Position numbers and translations under genes: made by a program
The notes under the pieces: generated by a model
What the model was told of the DNA's origin: nothing
What the model saw: only the letters and a program-made list of their open reading frames with translations
Database searches by the model: none
Shown here: positions 24,890 through 34,544 of the stretch, piece by piece
How the letters are laid out: each line of letters begins with the position of its first letter
Numbering within the stretch: the stretch's first letter is position 1
Origin: Echinicola vietnamensis DSM 17526
GTDB lineage: Bacteria; Bacteroidota; Bacteroidia; Cytophagales; Cyclobacteriaceae
Assembly (NCBI RefSeq): GCF_000325705.1
Contig: NC_019904.1
Location: 2,420,001 to 2,484,000 of the forward strand
Direction of reading: 5' to 3'
Length of the DNA: 64,000 nucleotides

Positions 24890-26212
24890 ATGCTCGATCA
24901 GTTTATCAACCATATACGGACAAAAAACATTTTGGATACCTCCAAGGCTTATTTGTTAGCAATCAGTGGAGGTATCGATAGTGTGGCATTGGCTTGGCTA
25001 CTCAAGAAAGCAGGGGTGGTTTTTAGAATTGCCCATTGCAATTTCGGGCTTAGAGGAAAGGAGAGTGACGGCGATGAGGCTTTTGTCAAGGCCTTGGCAG
25101 AAAACCTTGGGGTGGCCATTTCCGTGGAGCGATTTGACACCAAGGGATATGCGGCTTCCCATGGAGTATCCACTCAAATGGCCGCGAGAGATTTGCGATA
25201 TGAATGGTTCGAATCACTCCGTAAACAGCATGGTCTTCATGGGATTATCGTGGCACACCACGCAGACGATCAGCTGGAGACCATTTTGCTGAACCTGATG
25301 CGGGGCACAGGAGTAGAGGGGATATATGGCATGTCCGAAATCAGAGAACATGTGATCAGGCCCTTGCTGCCTTTTACCCGTGGGGAGTTGGAGGGATTTA
25401 TGAAACGCGAACAACTGGATTGGAGAGAAGACAGTTCGAACAGCCAAAGTGATTATAAGCGAAATTTCCTTCGGAACGAAGTATTGCCGCTGTTGAAAAC
25501 CTATGATGATCGAGTAGAGGAAAAGCTTCACATGAGTTTTGATAGGTTGAAAGATACGGGCAAGGCTTTTTTTTATCTGTATGAGCAGTGGAAAAGCCAA
25601 GCGGTCAAGCAGGAAGGTAATGTGTATTTTCTGAAAAAGTCCGCGTTGGAAAAGGTGCCGGGGAAGTCCAGTATGCTTTACTACTGGCTGCGCGATTATG
25701 GTTTCAATGCATCCCAAACTGCGGATATGCTGGAGGTGATGTGGTCTGATGAAGTCGGACAGCGTTTCGAATCAGGGGACTTCATGGTCAACATTGACCG
25801 GGATCATCTGTTGCTGGGGAGAAAACGAGCTCCTTTTGCTGAGCAAAATCTGGGAAAAACCGATGTGGAGTTGGTTTTTGAGGACAAGGTATACGACATT
25901 TTGGTGATGGGGGGAGATGCGGCACTGGATACCCGAAATGCAAATGCCATGCTGGACAGGGACAGCTTGAATTTTCCTTTAAAATTAAGAAAATGGAAAG
26001 AGGGTGATCGGTTTAGACCGCTGGGTATGAAAAAGTTTAAGAAAATAAGTGATTTTTTAATAGATTTGAAAGTACCAGTAATTGTCAAAAATGACATAAA
26101 GGTACTATGCGATGAGAGTGGGGAAGTGGTTTGGGTGGTTGGATATCGGGTAGATGACCGATTTAAGGTCACTTCCGCCACCAATGAGATTATGTATTTT
26201 AAGTTAAAATAG
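24890..26212 (+). CDS. tilS: tRNA(Ile)-lysidine synthase
   Basis: ATP-dependent enzyme that modifies the wobble C of the CAU anticodon of tRNA-Ile to lysidine, which changes decoding from AUG to AUA. The protein has 440 residues from the ATG at 24890. The PP-loop SGGIDS is at residues 26-31. FGLRGKESDGDEAF and AHHADDQLETILLNLMRGTG are the family-specific segments. The C-terminal TilS domain contains RKWKEGDRFRPLGMKKFKKISDFLID. In-frame ATG codons further upstream would run into the divergent OstA-like gene. TATTTTTG lies just before the ATG, but no -33 TTG is correctly spaced. Confidence 0.94.
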   Translation: MLDQFINHIRTKNILDTSKAYLLAISGGIDSVALAWLLKKAGVVFRIAHCNFGLRGKESDGDEAFVKALAENLGVAISVERFDTKGYAASHGVSTQMAARDLRYEWFESLRKQHGLHGIIVAHHADDQLETILLNLMRGTGVEGIYGMSEIREHVIRPLLPFTRGELEGFMKREQLDWREDSSNSQSDYKRNFLRNEVLPLLKTYDDRVEEKLHMSFDRLKDTGKAFFYLYEQWKSQAVKQEGNVYFLKKSALEKVPGKSSMLYYWLRDYGFNASQTADMLEVMWSDEVGQRFESGDFMVNIDRDHLLLGRKRAPFAEQNLGKTDVELVFEDKVYDILVMGGDAALDTRNANAMLDRDSLNFPLKLRKWKEGDRFRPLGMKKFKKISDFLIDLKVPVIVKNDIKVLCDESGEVVWVVGYRVDDRFKVTSATNEIMYFKLK

Positions 26213-26219
26213 GAATTTT

Positions 26220-26735
26220 ATGCTTAATCCTTTTAAAAGGACTTACACGGAAGATGAATTGAAGGTTTTTGAGTTTTTAGCCAGAACCCAGTTTTTTAAT
26301 TATTTAAAGTATGCAGAAATGTATCGGTTTCTCCCTGCGATACATTACCGAAAATATAACAAGGATGAGGTAGTGTTTTTCCGAAATGATCCTAGCCAAG
26401 CGCTATACATCGTGAAAAGTGGCATCGTGTCGTTAAACGTCGATATTAGAGAAAATTTCGAAACGATATTTAAGGTGCGGGAAGGGGTGGCATTTGGCGA
26501 AAATTCCCTCCTTGACAATGCCAAGCGGATTTATACCGCGGTGGTGGAATCTGAAGAAGCGGAGTTGATGGTGATCCCCAATTATGCCATTAAGGAGATT
26601 TTTGATACTTCGCCCAAAGTAAAGGCCAAGATGCTGACTTCCCTAGCCACTTACTATGACAACAGGAACCATCAACTGTTTTCTTCATATCGTAAGTCGT
26701 TTGGCTTTTTTAACCTGAGCCAGATGTTTGAATAA
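26220..26735 (+). CDS. Cyclic-nucleotide-binding domain protein without DNA-binding domain
   Basis: A 171-residue protein. Its middle (about 35-130) has the cNMP/Crp beta-barrel pattern: VVFFRNDPSQALYIVKSGIVSLN, then VREGVAFGENSLLDNAKRIYTAVVES, like the phosphate-binding cassette FGE..L...R.A. The C-terminal region is helical, about 40 residues, and shows no recognisable helix-turn-helix. It may act as a sensor through protein contacts and not as a transcription factor. The ligand is unknown. It starts 8 bases after the tilS stop, so it is co-transcribed with tilS. mdh is downstream after about 200 bases. Confidence 0.8.
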   Translation: MLNPFKRTYTEDELKVFEFLARTQFFNYLKYAEMYRFLPAIHYRKYNKDEVVFFRNDPSQALYIVKSGIVSLNVDIRENFETIFKVREGVAFGENSLLDNAKRIYTAVVESEEAELMVIPNYAIKEIFDTSPKVKAKMLTSLATYYDNRNHQLFSSYRKSFGFFNLSQMFE

Positions 26736-26941
26736 ACAGGTTTCGCGATAAAGAACAAAGAAACGTATGCCCGTCCCAAATGTCTCTTGTCGGGATCTCC
26801 ACGCGGTCAACCCTTTCCACATTTCTACCATCCCAAATCAAACGCTAACTATTCAATTGATTGCTTTAAATAATACCCATTCTTTAATATCTTAGCGGAG
26901 CTTTTAAAAAATATACAAATTAATTAAACAAATCATAAATC

Positions 26942-27880
26942 ATGACTAAAGTAACCGTAGTTGGAGCTGGTAATGTGGGCGCTACTTGTGCTGACGTATT
27001 GGCTTACAGAGAAATCGCTGAAGAGATCGTTTTGGTAGATATCAAGGAAGGTGTGGCTGAAGGTAAAGCACTTGATATTTGGCAGAAAGCCCCTATCAAT
27101 GCGTATGATAGCAGAACAGTAGGCAGCACCAACGATTATACAAAAACAGCAGGATCTGATGTTGTTGTAATCACTTCAGGGTTGCCGCGTAAGCCAGGGA
27201 TGACACGTGACGACCTGATCGAGACCAACGCAGGTATCGTGAAGTCGGTAACAGAAAATGTGGTGAAGCATTCTCCGGATGCCATCATCATCATCGTTTC
27301 CAATCCATTGGATGTGATGACCTATCAGGCACATATCACTTCAAAAATGCCGCGTACCAAAGTAATGGGCATGGCTGGTATTTTGGATACGGCACGTTAT
27401 CGTGCGTTTTTGGCCGAGGCCTTAGATGTGTCGCCAAAAGAAATCCAAGCCATCTTGATGGGAGGACACGGTGATACGATGGTGCCACTTCCAAGATATA
27501 CGACTGTAGCCGGTATCCCGGTAACCGAACTAATCGAAAAAGACAAGCTTGATGCGATCATCGAAAGAACTAAATTCGGTGGGGGTGAGCTTGTGAAGCT
27601 AATGGGAACTTCCGCGTGGTATGCACCAGGTTCTGCTGCTGCTCAAATGGTAGAGGCTATCCTTAAAAACCAACGAAGAGTATTCCCTGTTTGTGTGAAA
27701 TTAGACGGAGAATATGGTATCGATGATTGCTACTTGGGCGTGCCTGTGATCCTGGGTAAAAACGGAATCGAAAAAGTAATCGAGCTGGACTTGAACGAAG
27801 ACGAGAAAGCCCTTTTGGAGACTTCCAGAAAGCACGTAAAAGAAGTGATGGCCGTCCTTGATAGTGTCGGTTCTAAATAA
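26942..27880 (+). CDS. mdh: Malate dehydrogenase (LDH-like type)
   Basis: NAD-dependent oxidation of malate to oxaloacetate in the TCA cycle. The protein has 312 residues, the LDH-like tetrameric MDH of Bacteroidota. VGAGNVGA (7-14) is the NAD-binding loop, and the acidic D33 at the end of the second strand indicates NAD. Substrate arginines are R83 and R89 (GLPRKPGMTRDD) and R152, and the catalytic pair is D149 and H176 (GGHGDTMVP). The second active-loop arginine R89 with the neighbouring Met87 fits malate/oxaloacetate specificity. A strong terminator follows at 27911-27936. Confidence 0.96.
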   Translation: MTKVTVVGAGNVGATCADVLAYREIAEEIVLVDIKEGVAEGKALDIWQKAPINAYDSRTVGSTNDYTKTAGSDVVVITSGLPRKPGMTRDDLIETNAGIVKSVTENVVKHSPDAIIIIVSNPLDVMTYQAHITSKMPRTKVMGMAGILDTARYRAFLAEALDVSPKEIQAILMGGHGDTMVPLPRYTTVAGIPVTELIEKDKLDAIIERTKFGGGELVKLMGTSAWYAPGSAAAQMVEAILKNQRRVFPVCVKLDGEYGIDDCYLGVPVILGKNGIEKVIELDLNEDEKALLETSRKHVKEVMAVLDSVGSK

Positions 27881-27910
27881 GTACTTATTGATCATGTGAA
27901 TTAGTTATTA

Positions 27911-27936
27911 AAATCCCGGCAACTGCCGGGATTTTT
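27911..27936 (+). terminator. Intrinsic terminator after mdh
   Basis: AAATCCCGGC (27911-27920) pairs perfectly with GCCGGGATTT (27925-27934) around AACT and continues into the T-run to 27936. It ends the mdh transcript 30 bases after the stop codon. Confidence 0.9.
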
Positions 27937-28022
27937 GCTTTTTTAAAGCGCTATTTATTTGTAAGAACATTTTCATGTCTTTATTTTACAACTATAAGTA
28001 AATATATTTTCACGGGTTGAGT

Positions 28023-30746
28023 ATGCTAAAGCGATTGTTAGTAGTCCTGTTGGTTTTGGTGATTGGTCTGGCCGGTTATCTTTTCTATACTTCAAGGGCA
28101 TTCACGGGGGAGTTGGAGGCCATCGACTTGGTGTCCGATGATGCTATTTTTGTTTTCGAGACAAAAGAACCAGTAAAAGTCTGGAACCAATTGGTGAGCC
28201 AACCTATTTGGCAACGCTTATCTGCCGTTCCTTCGCTAAAAGATGTCGAAAACCAACTGGTCGTCCTGGACAGCCTCACCGGGAGGGGAGGGAAGCTGGA
28301 GAGTACGCTTAGTGGAAATAAATTTATCGTTTCTTTACATCCTACCGCCAAGTCAGAGTTTGATTTTTTGTTCTCTGTTGCGTTTGAGGACAAGAGTCAG
28401 GATCAATTTATCCAATCCATCAGGGATAAGGTGGATCCTGATCAGGTGCAGTCAAGAAGCCATAGCGGTGAGACCATCTATGAATACAAAAGCCCAGATC
28501 GCAATACCACACTGTCTTATGCAGTGTTGGAAAATGTGGTGGTGGCCAGTTACAATTCCTTTTTGATCGAAGAGGCCATTCGGTACGTTCAGTCGGATCA
28601 TTTAAAGAGTTTTAGAGATACCTATAAAGAACTGTATGCATCCCAAAGTGAACCAAAAGATGGATTGGGAATCTTTCGGCTCGGAAGTGCTGGGGTTTCA
28701 AGTTTTATGAACGGAGTGGCCCAAAATGACCAGCTGGATTTTTCCCATAATCTCGCACAGCATCAGTTATCAGCCAATTTAGAATTGAAGTTTGCCGAAA
28801 ATAAGATTTTCTTGGATGGCTTTACCTTTTATAAGGATGGTGATAAGGTTGATTTTTCCAATGGCAAGAAAGGCGGCGGAAGCCTTTTTAGTAATTTCAT
28901 TTCGAACAGGACGGCCGTATATTTTCAGTACAATGTGAACAATATTGACCAGCTTGAGCGAATAGGAAATGCTGCGTTTGCTCCGAAAAACACCCTCATG
29001 GGGGAAGTGGACAAAAATCTCAAGCAGCAGGGCTTTCTGGAAAATCTAAGTGGAGAGGTAGGGTATATGGTGCTGGAAAAATTGCCCAATTCCGATACGG
29101 ACAAGGTGTTGATCCTGAAGGCTACGGACCCAGAAAAGGGGCTGAACCTCCTGAAGCGCTTCAACCTAAACCTCAATCAAGGCGATTCTTCCAAACTCCT
29201 GAGTGACCATTATAAGGAGCAGGAGCTATTTCTGATAAACCAACCTGAATTTCCTGCCCACCTGTTTAATGGGCAGTTTTTAGGGTTTTCCCATACTTAC
29301 ATTACGCAATATCAAGACATGCTTGTCTTAGGCAATACCACGAAGGCCATAAAAATATTTGTGGATGATATTTACAATGACAACACGTGGGGCAGGTCCC
29401 TGAACCAACGGCGTTTTCTGGAAGGGGTATCCAAAAATGCAGGCTTTAATTTTATCGTTAATATTCCCCGTTTTTGGAATACCCTGCTGGAGACAAGTTC
29501 GCCACATTGGAAAGGGCTATTTCAGAAGTATGCCCCTCAGCTAAAATCCATTGACCTCATGGCCTTGCAGCTAAGTGAAATCGGCGACGAGCAATATGTC
29601 AATTTGGAACTTGGTTATAACCTTAAACCCATCAAGGAGGTGAAGGACATCGTCCTGACCGAAAGCATGGGGCTTCAGTTTAGTGAGCCCTTGATCTATG
29701 GCCCGAAGACCTTGGAGAATTTTAATGATAAGAGTACTGATTTTGTGGTGCAGGATGCCTCCAATACCATTCACTTTTTTAATGATGAGGAAGAGCGCAT
29801 TTTTTCTAAGCAGCTGGAAGGAAAAATCAAAGGGGATGTTTTTCAAATTGACTATTACAAAAACGGAAAACTCCAGCTGGTGTTTGCCACAGAGCGTATG
29901 ATTTATGCTTTTGACCGCTTGGGTACCGCATTACCGGGTTATCCGATCAGGCTGCCACAGCAAGAAGCGGTGACCCATATGAGTTTGGTTGACTATAACC
30001 ATACCCGGGATTACCGGTATTTTGTGGCCACCACCAATGGCGATCTGTATATTTTTGATAAGCGTGGAAACAACTTGGAGGGCTGGACGCCTCGTAAGAC
30101 GTCAGGGACGCTAGCGGCTGCTCCTGAGCATCACCGCCTTTCAGGGGTGGGGGACTACATGGTCGCACTTAATCGGAATGGAGAACTGTACATCATGAAC
30201 AGAAGGGGCGAGCTACAGACCGGAGCCCCGATCAACCTGGGCGAAGGAGTCTCCAGTGACTATGCCCTTATCCAACGCGGCGACAAGGGCGATACCCAAA
30301 TCGTAACGGTAACGGCAGAAGGAGAAGTCATTCGGGTCAATTTCCGTGGTGAGCTGACTTTCCGTAACCAACTGCTCCGTCCGGACAAGCATACACGGTT
30401 TTCGCTGGTGAAGGACCAGATGGGGGATCGGTATTATTTTGTGGTTCAGGAGTATAATAAAATCAGCATCTTGGACAGTGAGCTAGAAGTGGTCTTTGAG
30501 AAAAACATGGTTTCTGAAAACCTGGATTATCAGTTCTTTAGTTTTGGGGGAGACAAAAATATTTTTGTGGTCATCGATCGCGTGCAGGAATTTATCTTCC
30601 TCTATAACCTGGAAGGTGAATTGCTGAACACCAGGCCTCTTGACGGTAGCCACAGAGTGGAAATTAAATATTCCGGCAGTAAAAATGAATATACCATTTA
30701 TGCGATACACCAAAATCAGTTTTCAGCATATAAGCTTCCTTTGTGA
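28023..30746 (+). CDS. Large membrane-anchored protein: DUF3352-like N-part and C-terminal beta-propeller
   Basis: A 907-residue protein I cannot assign a function. The first 25 residues form one hydrophobic anchor (LVVLLVLVIGLAGYLFY). Residues ~30-560 are a mixed alpha/beta region that begins IDLVSDDAIFVFETKEPVKVW, reminiscent of DUF3352-type proteins. From ~575 to the end there are repeated four-stranded blades of the kind LYIFDKRGN, LYIMNRRGEL and YNLEGELLNTRP, i.e. a WD40/PQQ-like beta-propeller. The C-terminal part is probably in the periplasm. The ATG at 28023 is chosen over an earlier TTG. It follows the mdh terminator and precedes the mscS gene by 57 bases, so it probably has its own promoter. 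Confidence 0.7.
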   Translation: MLKRLLVVLLVLVIGLAGYLFYTSRAFTGELEAIDLVSDDAIFVFETKEPVKVWNQLVSQPIWQRLSAVPSLKDVENQLVVLDSLTGRGGKLESTLSGNKFIVSLHPTAKSEFDFLFSVAFEDKSQDQFIQSIRDKVDPDQVQSRSHSGETIYEYKSPDRNTTLSYAVLENVVVASYNSFLIEEAIRYVQSDHLKSFRDTYKELYASQSEPKDGLGIFRLGSAGVSSFMNGVAQNDQLDFSHNLAQHQLSANLELKFAENKIFLDGFTFYKDGDKVDFSNGKKGGGSLFSNFISNRTAVYFQYNVNNIDQLERIGNAAFAPKNTLMGEVDKNLKQQGFLENLSGEVGYMVLEKLPNSDTDKVLILKATDPEKGLNLLKRFNLNLNQGDSSKLLSDHYKEQELFLINQPEFPAHLFNGQFLGFSHTYITQYQDMLVLGNTTKAIKIFVDDIYNDNTWGRSLNQRRFLEGVSKNAGFNFIVNIPRFWNTLLETSSPHWKGLFQKYAPQLKSIDLMALQLSEIGDEQYVNLELGYNLKPIKEVKDIVLTESMGLQFSEPLIYGPKTLENFNDKSTDFVVQDASNTIHFFNDEEERIFSKQLEGKIKGDVFQIDYYKNGKLQLVFATERMIYAFDRLGTALPGYPIRLPQQEAVTHMSLVDYNHTRDYRYFVATTNGDLYIFDKRGNNLEGWTPRKTSGTLAAAPEHHRLSGVGDYMVALNRNGELYIMNRRGELQTGAPINLGEGVSSDYALIQRGDKGDTQIVTVTAEGEVIRVNFRGELTFRNQLLRPDKHTRFSLVKDQMGDRYYFVVQEYNKISILDSELEVVFEKNMVSENLDYQFFSFGGDKNIFVVIDRVQEFIFLYNLEGELLNTRPLDGSHRVEIKYSGSKNEYTIYAIHQNQFSAYKLPL

Positions 30747-30773
30747 TGATGGGGGGATATGCGCGTAAATGTG

Positions 30774-30781
30774 TAGTTTTG
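30774..30781 (+). promoter_or_regulatory. Candidate -7 element for the mechanosensitive channel gene
   Basis: TAGTTTTG matches the Bacteroidota -7 consensus TAnnTTTG and would place a start about 16 bases before the channel ATG. No TTG lies 19-21 bases upstream, so this is only half a promoter. Confidence 0.3.
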
Positions 30782-30803
30782 CGGGGAATAAAAAAAACTA
30801 ATC

Positions 30804-32465
30804 ATGGTGGTGCGATTTAGATTTCTTTTACTTGGATGGTTGCTTTTAGTGAGCAACGTTCTGTATGGGGTTGATGGTGAATTCGATAAGGATTTTCCCC
30901 AAATACAGGACACCGCTTCTTACGTCAACCTGTCTACCCCCTATACCACTACGCTGACCTTTTTCCTTAACCTGGAAGAAAGGAATTTTAAACCTGAAAA
31001 TGCAGCAAAAACCTTGGGAGGAGATTTAACTCCCGAGCAAGCGAGAAAACAGGTGGTTAAGCTCAAGCAAATTTTTGATGGGCAAGGGGTTTTTGTGGAT
31101 GTGGATAATGTGCCCAATGAGGCAAACTATACAGATTCTACCAGAAGCTACCAAGCCAAATACTTTTACGATAACAACAGGCTGCCGAAGATATTCCTGG
31201 AGAAGACGGGAGACAAATGGAAGTTTTCCAGTTATACCGTTTCCCAGATCAATGAACTGCATAAGGAAACTTATCCGTATGGGACCGCCAAGCTGCTGAA
31301 CTTGCTGCCCAAAATTGGCCAACAGGTATATTTGGGATTGCACTTATGGCAATTGTGTGGGATATTTTTGCTGGTGCTCTTTGTCTTTACAGCCCATAAG
31401 CTGTTTACATTTATTGTGGATCGGGGGATGTTTCATGTTTCGCTTAAGCTCGGCTATAAGCAAGTGGCGGAAACCTACCTGCTTCCGGTGGCACGTGTAA
31501 TCAGCATTTATTTTGTAGTACTCCTGGTCGATATCTTTATACGCGTATTGCAGCTGCCGATAGAGGTGGTGTCATGGATTGTCATCTTGCTGAACGCGGC
31601 AAAGCCACTTATCATAACCATCGTATTTTACAAATTAGCAGATTTGTTGTCAGCCTACTTTGAGCGGCAGGCAGACAAGACAGAATCCAATTTGGACGAT
31701 CAATTGGTACCCTTGGTGAGGAAAACCTTAAAGGCTTTTATCATCATTGTAGGTTCGCTGTTTATTCTTAAGAATGGACTGCAGGTAGATATTTGGCCAT
31801 TTTTGACGGGACTTTCCATTGGTGGCTTGGCCTTTGCCTTGGCCGCACAGGATACCATAAAGAATTTCTTTGGCTCGGTGATGATTTTCATCGACAAGCC
31901 TTTTCAGGTAGGTGATTGGATTACCAGTGGGGATGTAGACGGAACGGTAGAGGAAGTAGGGTTTCGTTCCACCCGGGTACGTACCTTCAGAAATTCACTG
32001 ATGTACATTCCCAATGGCCGGATCGCCGATGCCACGATCGATAACCATGGGCTCCGCCAATACAGGCGATTTTCCACAACGATTACCATTACTTACGGGA
32101 CTCCTCCTGAGCTTATAAATGTGTTTGTGGAAGGTTTGCGTGAAATCGTAAAAAACCACCCGCTTACCAGGAAGGACTTTTATAATGTGTACTTTAATAA
32201 CATGTCCGCTTATAGCCTGGATATCATGTTTTATGTGTTTTTTGAAGTGCCTACTTGGGGAGATGAATTAAAAGGAAGGCATGAAATCCTTATCCAGATC
32301 GTCAAGCTGGCCAACGAGCTAGGGGTGAACTTTGCATTCCCCACGCAGACATTGCACATGGAAACATTCCCGGAAAAGGAAGGACTGTCGCCGATTTATG
32401 AAGACAATGCCGATGCCTACAAGCAGCGACTGGACGCCTTTATCAAAAAGGAAATGAAGAAGTAG
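30804..32465 (+). CDS. MscS-family mechanosensitive ion channel
   Basis: A 553-residue inner-membrane channel. A signal-like N-terminus (residues 1-22) is followed by a soluble ~150-residue periplasmic part. Several TM helices cover about 170-330. The MscS pore and beta domain begins near 335 (LSIGGLAFALAAQDTIKNFF, then VGDWITSGDVDGTVEEVGFRSTR), and a C-terminal alpha/beta vestibule domain follows. The long N-terminal extension is typical of the larger MscS-like proteins of Bacteroidota and not of E. coli MscS (286 residues). It releases solutes when the membrane is stretched. It is convergent with the VTT-domain gene, with 2 bases between the two stops. Confidence 0.9.
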   Translation: MVVRFRFLLLGWLLLVSNVLYGVDGEFDKDFPQIQDTASYVNLSTPYTTTLTFFLNLEERNFKPENAAKTLGGDLTPEQARKQVVKLKQIFDGQGVFVDVDNVPNEANYTDSTRSYQAKYFYDNNRLPKIFLEKTGDKWKFSSYTVSQINELHKETYPYGTAKLLNLLPKIGQQVYLGLHLWQLCGIFLLVLFVFTAHKLFTFIVDRGMFHVSLKLGYKQVAETYLLPVARVISIYFVVLLVDIFIRVLQLPIEVVSWIVILLNAAKPLIITIVFYKLADLLSAYFERQADKTESNLDDQLVPLVRKTLKAFIIIVGSLFILKNGLQVDIWPFLTGLSIGGLAFALAAQDTIKNFFGSVMIFIDKPFQVGDWITSGDVDGTVEEVGFRSTRVRTFRNSLMYIPNGRIADATIDNHGLRQYRRFSTTITITYGTPPELINVFVEGLREIVKNHPLTRKDFYNVYFNNMSAYSLDIMFYVFFEVPTWGDELKGRHEILIQIVKLANELGVNFAFPTQTLHMETFPEKEGLSPIYEDNADAYKQRLDAFIKKEMKK

Positions 32466-32467
32466 TT

Positions 32468-33166
32468 TTAGGAGGCTTTGGTCTTGAAAAAGCGTCCAAT
32501 TCCCCAAATGCTTGCTCCCAAAAGGAGGATAAAAAGCAGCAGCTGAACGGTATCGGTCCGATTATCCAGGGCGGCAGAGAGGGAGCTGGCCGCTAGCCCT
32601 ATCCCAAAAGCCATCAATGTCCGGGGAAGCATGCCCAGAAAACCGTAGAGTAGGATGTTTTTCCAACCGGCCTTGATCATCGCAAAGAGAATATTGGAGA
32701 GGGCAAAGGGAATGACCGGGCTGATCCTGGTAAAGAAGACCAAGCTGCCCAGATTGCTTCTTTTATCTTTAAAAAGGGCGTTTGCCTTCGGATAGTTTTT
32801 GAGTAATATTTCAAGGCTATTTTTGTCCAAGGCTAACCCCAACCCATACCCAATTAGACTTGCCAATGAATAGGAAATGATGACTGCCGGAAAAACCGGC
32901 CAGCCCCACCAGTAGCCAGCCAGAATCGCGAGAATCGTGGTGGGAGAAATGGCCAATCCCATCAGAAAAGCACCTGCCAAGATGAATAGAAGGTACTCGC
33001 TAGCGTGAACCACACCGGAGACTTCTTGGTGTTGGTAGGCATATCGGACCAAAAGCGAACTGCCAAGGACAGGCACCACCATTACCCAAAGCATGGAAAG
33101 GGCTATGAGAGGATTTTGACGATAGAGGGATTTTACTTTGGTGATGAAGCTGATGTTTCGAACCAT
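32468..33166 (-). CDS. TVP38/TMEM64 (VTT domain) membrane protein
   Basis: A 232-residue integral membrane protein with about six hydrophobic segments. The VTT/SNARE-associated domain core is recognisable from a glycine/proline-rich helix pair (GLAISPTTILAILAGYWWGW, then PAVIISYSLASLIGYGLGL) and from FFTRISPVIPFALSNILFA. The family (DedA-related) is implicated in lipid scrambling and membrane homeostasis. No specific substrate can be inferred. It is transcribed convergently with mscS and divergently from the cystathionine gene, with about 230 bases between. Confidence 0.85.
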   Translation of the reverse strand: MVRNISFITKVKSLYRQNPLIALSMLWVMVVPVLGSSLLVRYAYQHQEVSGVVHASEYLLFILAGAFLMGLAISPTTILAILAGYWWGWPVFPAVIISYSLASLIGYGLGLALDKNSLEILLKNYPKANALFKDKRSNLGSLVFFTRISPVIPFALSNILFAMIKAGWKNILLYGFLGMLPRTLMAFGIGLAASSLSAALDNRTDTVQLLLFILLLGASIWGIGRFFKTKAS

Positions 33167-33393
33167 GGATAGATGAAATCTACCTCGAAATTAGGTAAAA
33201 ATATTTTGTTTACCTGCAGCAGTGGTGAAGTGGCTCCTGGAAGGGTGGTTTTTATTGCCTGATATAAAAGCGGCCATGATACCATAAACGGGCTTTGCCA
33301 AAGTATTTTTCCGGTTTTATGGGTCTTGATAGCAGGAAATTTATTTTCTTTGGTTTACGTTCATGACCAAAAAAAGAAATAAACGATAGTTAT

Positions 33394-34539
33394 ATGAAAT
33401 TCGGAACAAAAGTCATCCATGCTGGGGTAGCGCCAGACCCTACCACTGGAGCCATCATGACCCCTATTTTTCAAACCTCCACCTATGTGCAAAAGTCTCC
33501 CGGACAGCATAAGGGATTTGAGTATTCGAGAACGCACAATCCGACCCGTGATGCGCTTCAGAAGAGCATTGCCGCACTGGAGAATGGAAAACACGGGCTT
33601 TGTTTTTCCTCAGGAATGGGAGCCATCGATGCTTTGATCAAATTGCTCAGCCCCGGGGATGAGGTGATCAGTACCAATGACCTGTATGGCGGCACTTACC
33701 GGATATTTACCAAGGTTTTTGCCAAATACGGCATCAAGTTTCATTTCGTGTCGATGGATGACCCCGCTTCCATTGAAAAGTACATCAATGATAAAACCCG
33801 CTTGATTTGGGCAGAGACGCCTACCAATCCGATGATGAATATCATCGACATCAAGGCACTGGCAGCCATTGCCGGGAAGCATGACCTGCTATTGGGAGTG
33901 GACAATACCTTTGCGACACCCTATTTGCAAAACCCACTGGATTTGGGAGCCGACTTGGTGATGCATTCGGTGACCAAGTACCTGGCAGGACACTCGGATG
34001 TGGTGATGGGGGCCTTGGTGGTCAATGATGACCGATTGGCAGAAGACCTGGCCTTTATCCAGAATTCCTGCGGTGCCACTCCTGGTCCCCAAGACTGCTT
34101 TTTGGTGCTGAGAGGGATCAAAACCCTGCATTTAAGGATGGAGCGTCATTGCCAAAATGGAAAAACCATCGCAGGGTACTTGCGGCATCATCCCAAAGTG
34201 GACAAGGTGTATTGGCCAGGATTTGAGGATCATCCCAATCACGACATTGCAGCCAAGCAAATGCGGGATTTTGGAGGAATGATCAGCTTTTCCATTGTCG
34301 GAGATAAGCAGGAAGATGCCAAGAAGGTGCTGGAAAATCTTCACTATTTTTCCCTTGCCGAATCTTTGGGAGGGGTAGAGTCCCTTTGTGGTCACCCCGC
34401 TTCCATGACCCATGCCAGCATTCCTAAAGTAGAAAGGGAAAAAGTTGGCTTGACGGATTCCTTGATTCGGTTGAGTGTTGGGGTGGAAGATGCTGAAGAC
34501 CTGAAAAATGACTTGGCTGCTGCATTGGAGTTGATTTAA
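33394..34539 (+). CDS. Cystathionine gamma-synthase/gamma-lyase, PLP-dependent
   Basis: A 381-residue Cys/Met-metabolism PLP enzyme. The PLP lysine is K195 in SVTKYLAGHSD. EYSRTHNPTRDALQKSIAALE and the GMGAIDALI region form the cofactor pocket, and ETPTNPMMNIIDI lies before the lysine. The C-terminus carries SLGGVESLCGHPASMTHASI. The synthase (trans-sulfuration towards methionine) and the lyase (towards cysteine) are not separable by eye; Bacteroidota annotation usually favours cystathionine gamma-synthase (metB). It is a single gene with its own terminator (34581-34610), which lies inside the convergent neighbour. Confidence 0.88.
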   Translation: MKFGTKVIHAGVAPDPTTGAIMTPIFQTSTYVQKSPGQHKGFEYSRTHNPTRDALQKSIAALENGKHGLCFSSGMGAIDALIKLLSPGDEVISTNDLYGGTYRIFTKVFAKYGIKFHFVSMDDPASIEKYINDKTRLIWAETPTNPMMNIIDIKALAAIAGKHDLLLGVDNTFATPYLQNPLDLGADLVMHSVTKYLAGHSDVVMGALVVNDDRLAEDLAFIQNSCGATPGPQDCFLVLRGIKTLHLRMERHCQNGKTIAGYLRHHPKVDKVYWPGFEDHPNHDIAAKQMRDFGGMISFSIVGDKQEDAKKVLENLHYFSLAESLGGVESLCGHPASMTHASIPKVEREKVGLTDSLIRLSVGVEDAEDLKNDLAAALELI

Positions 34540-34544
34540 TAGCC

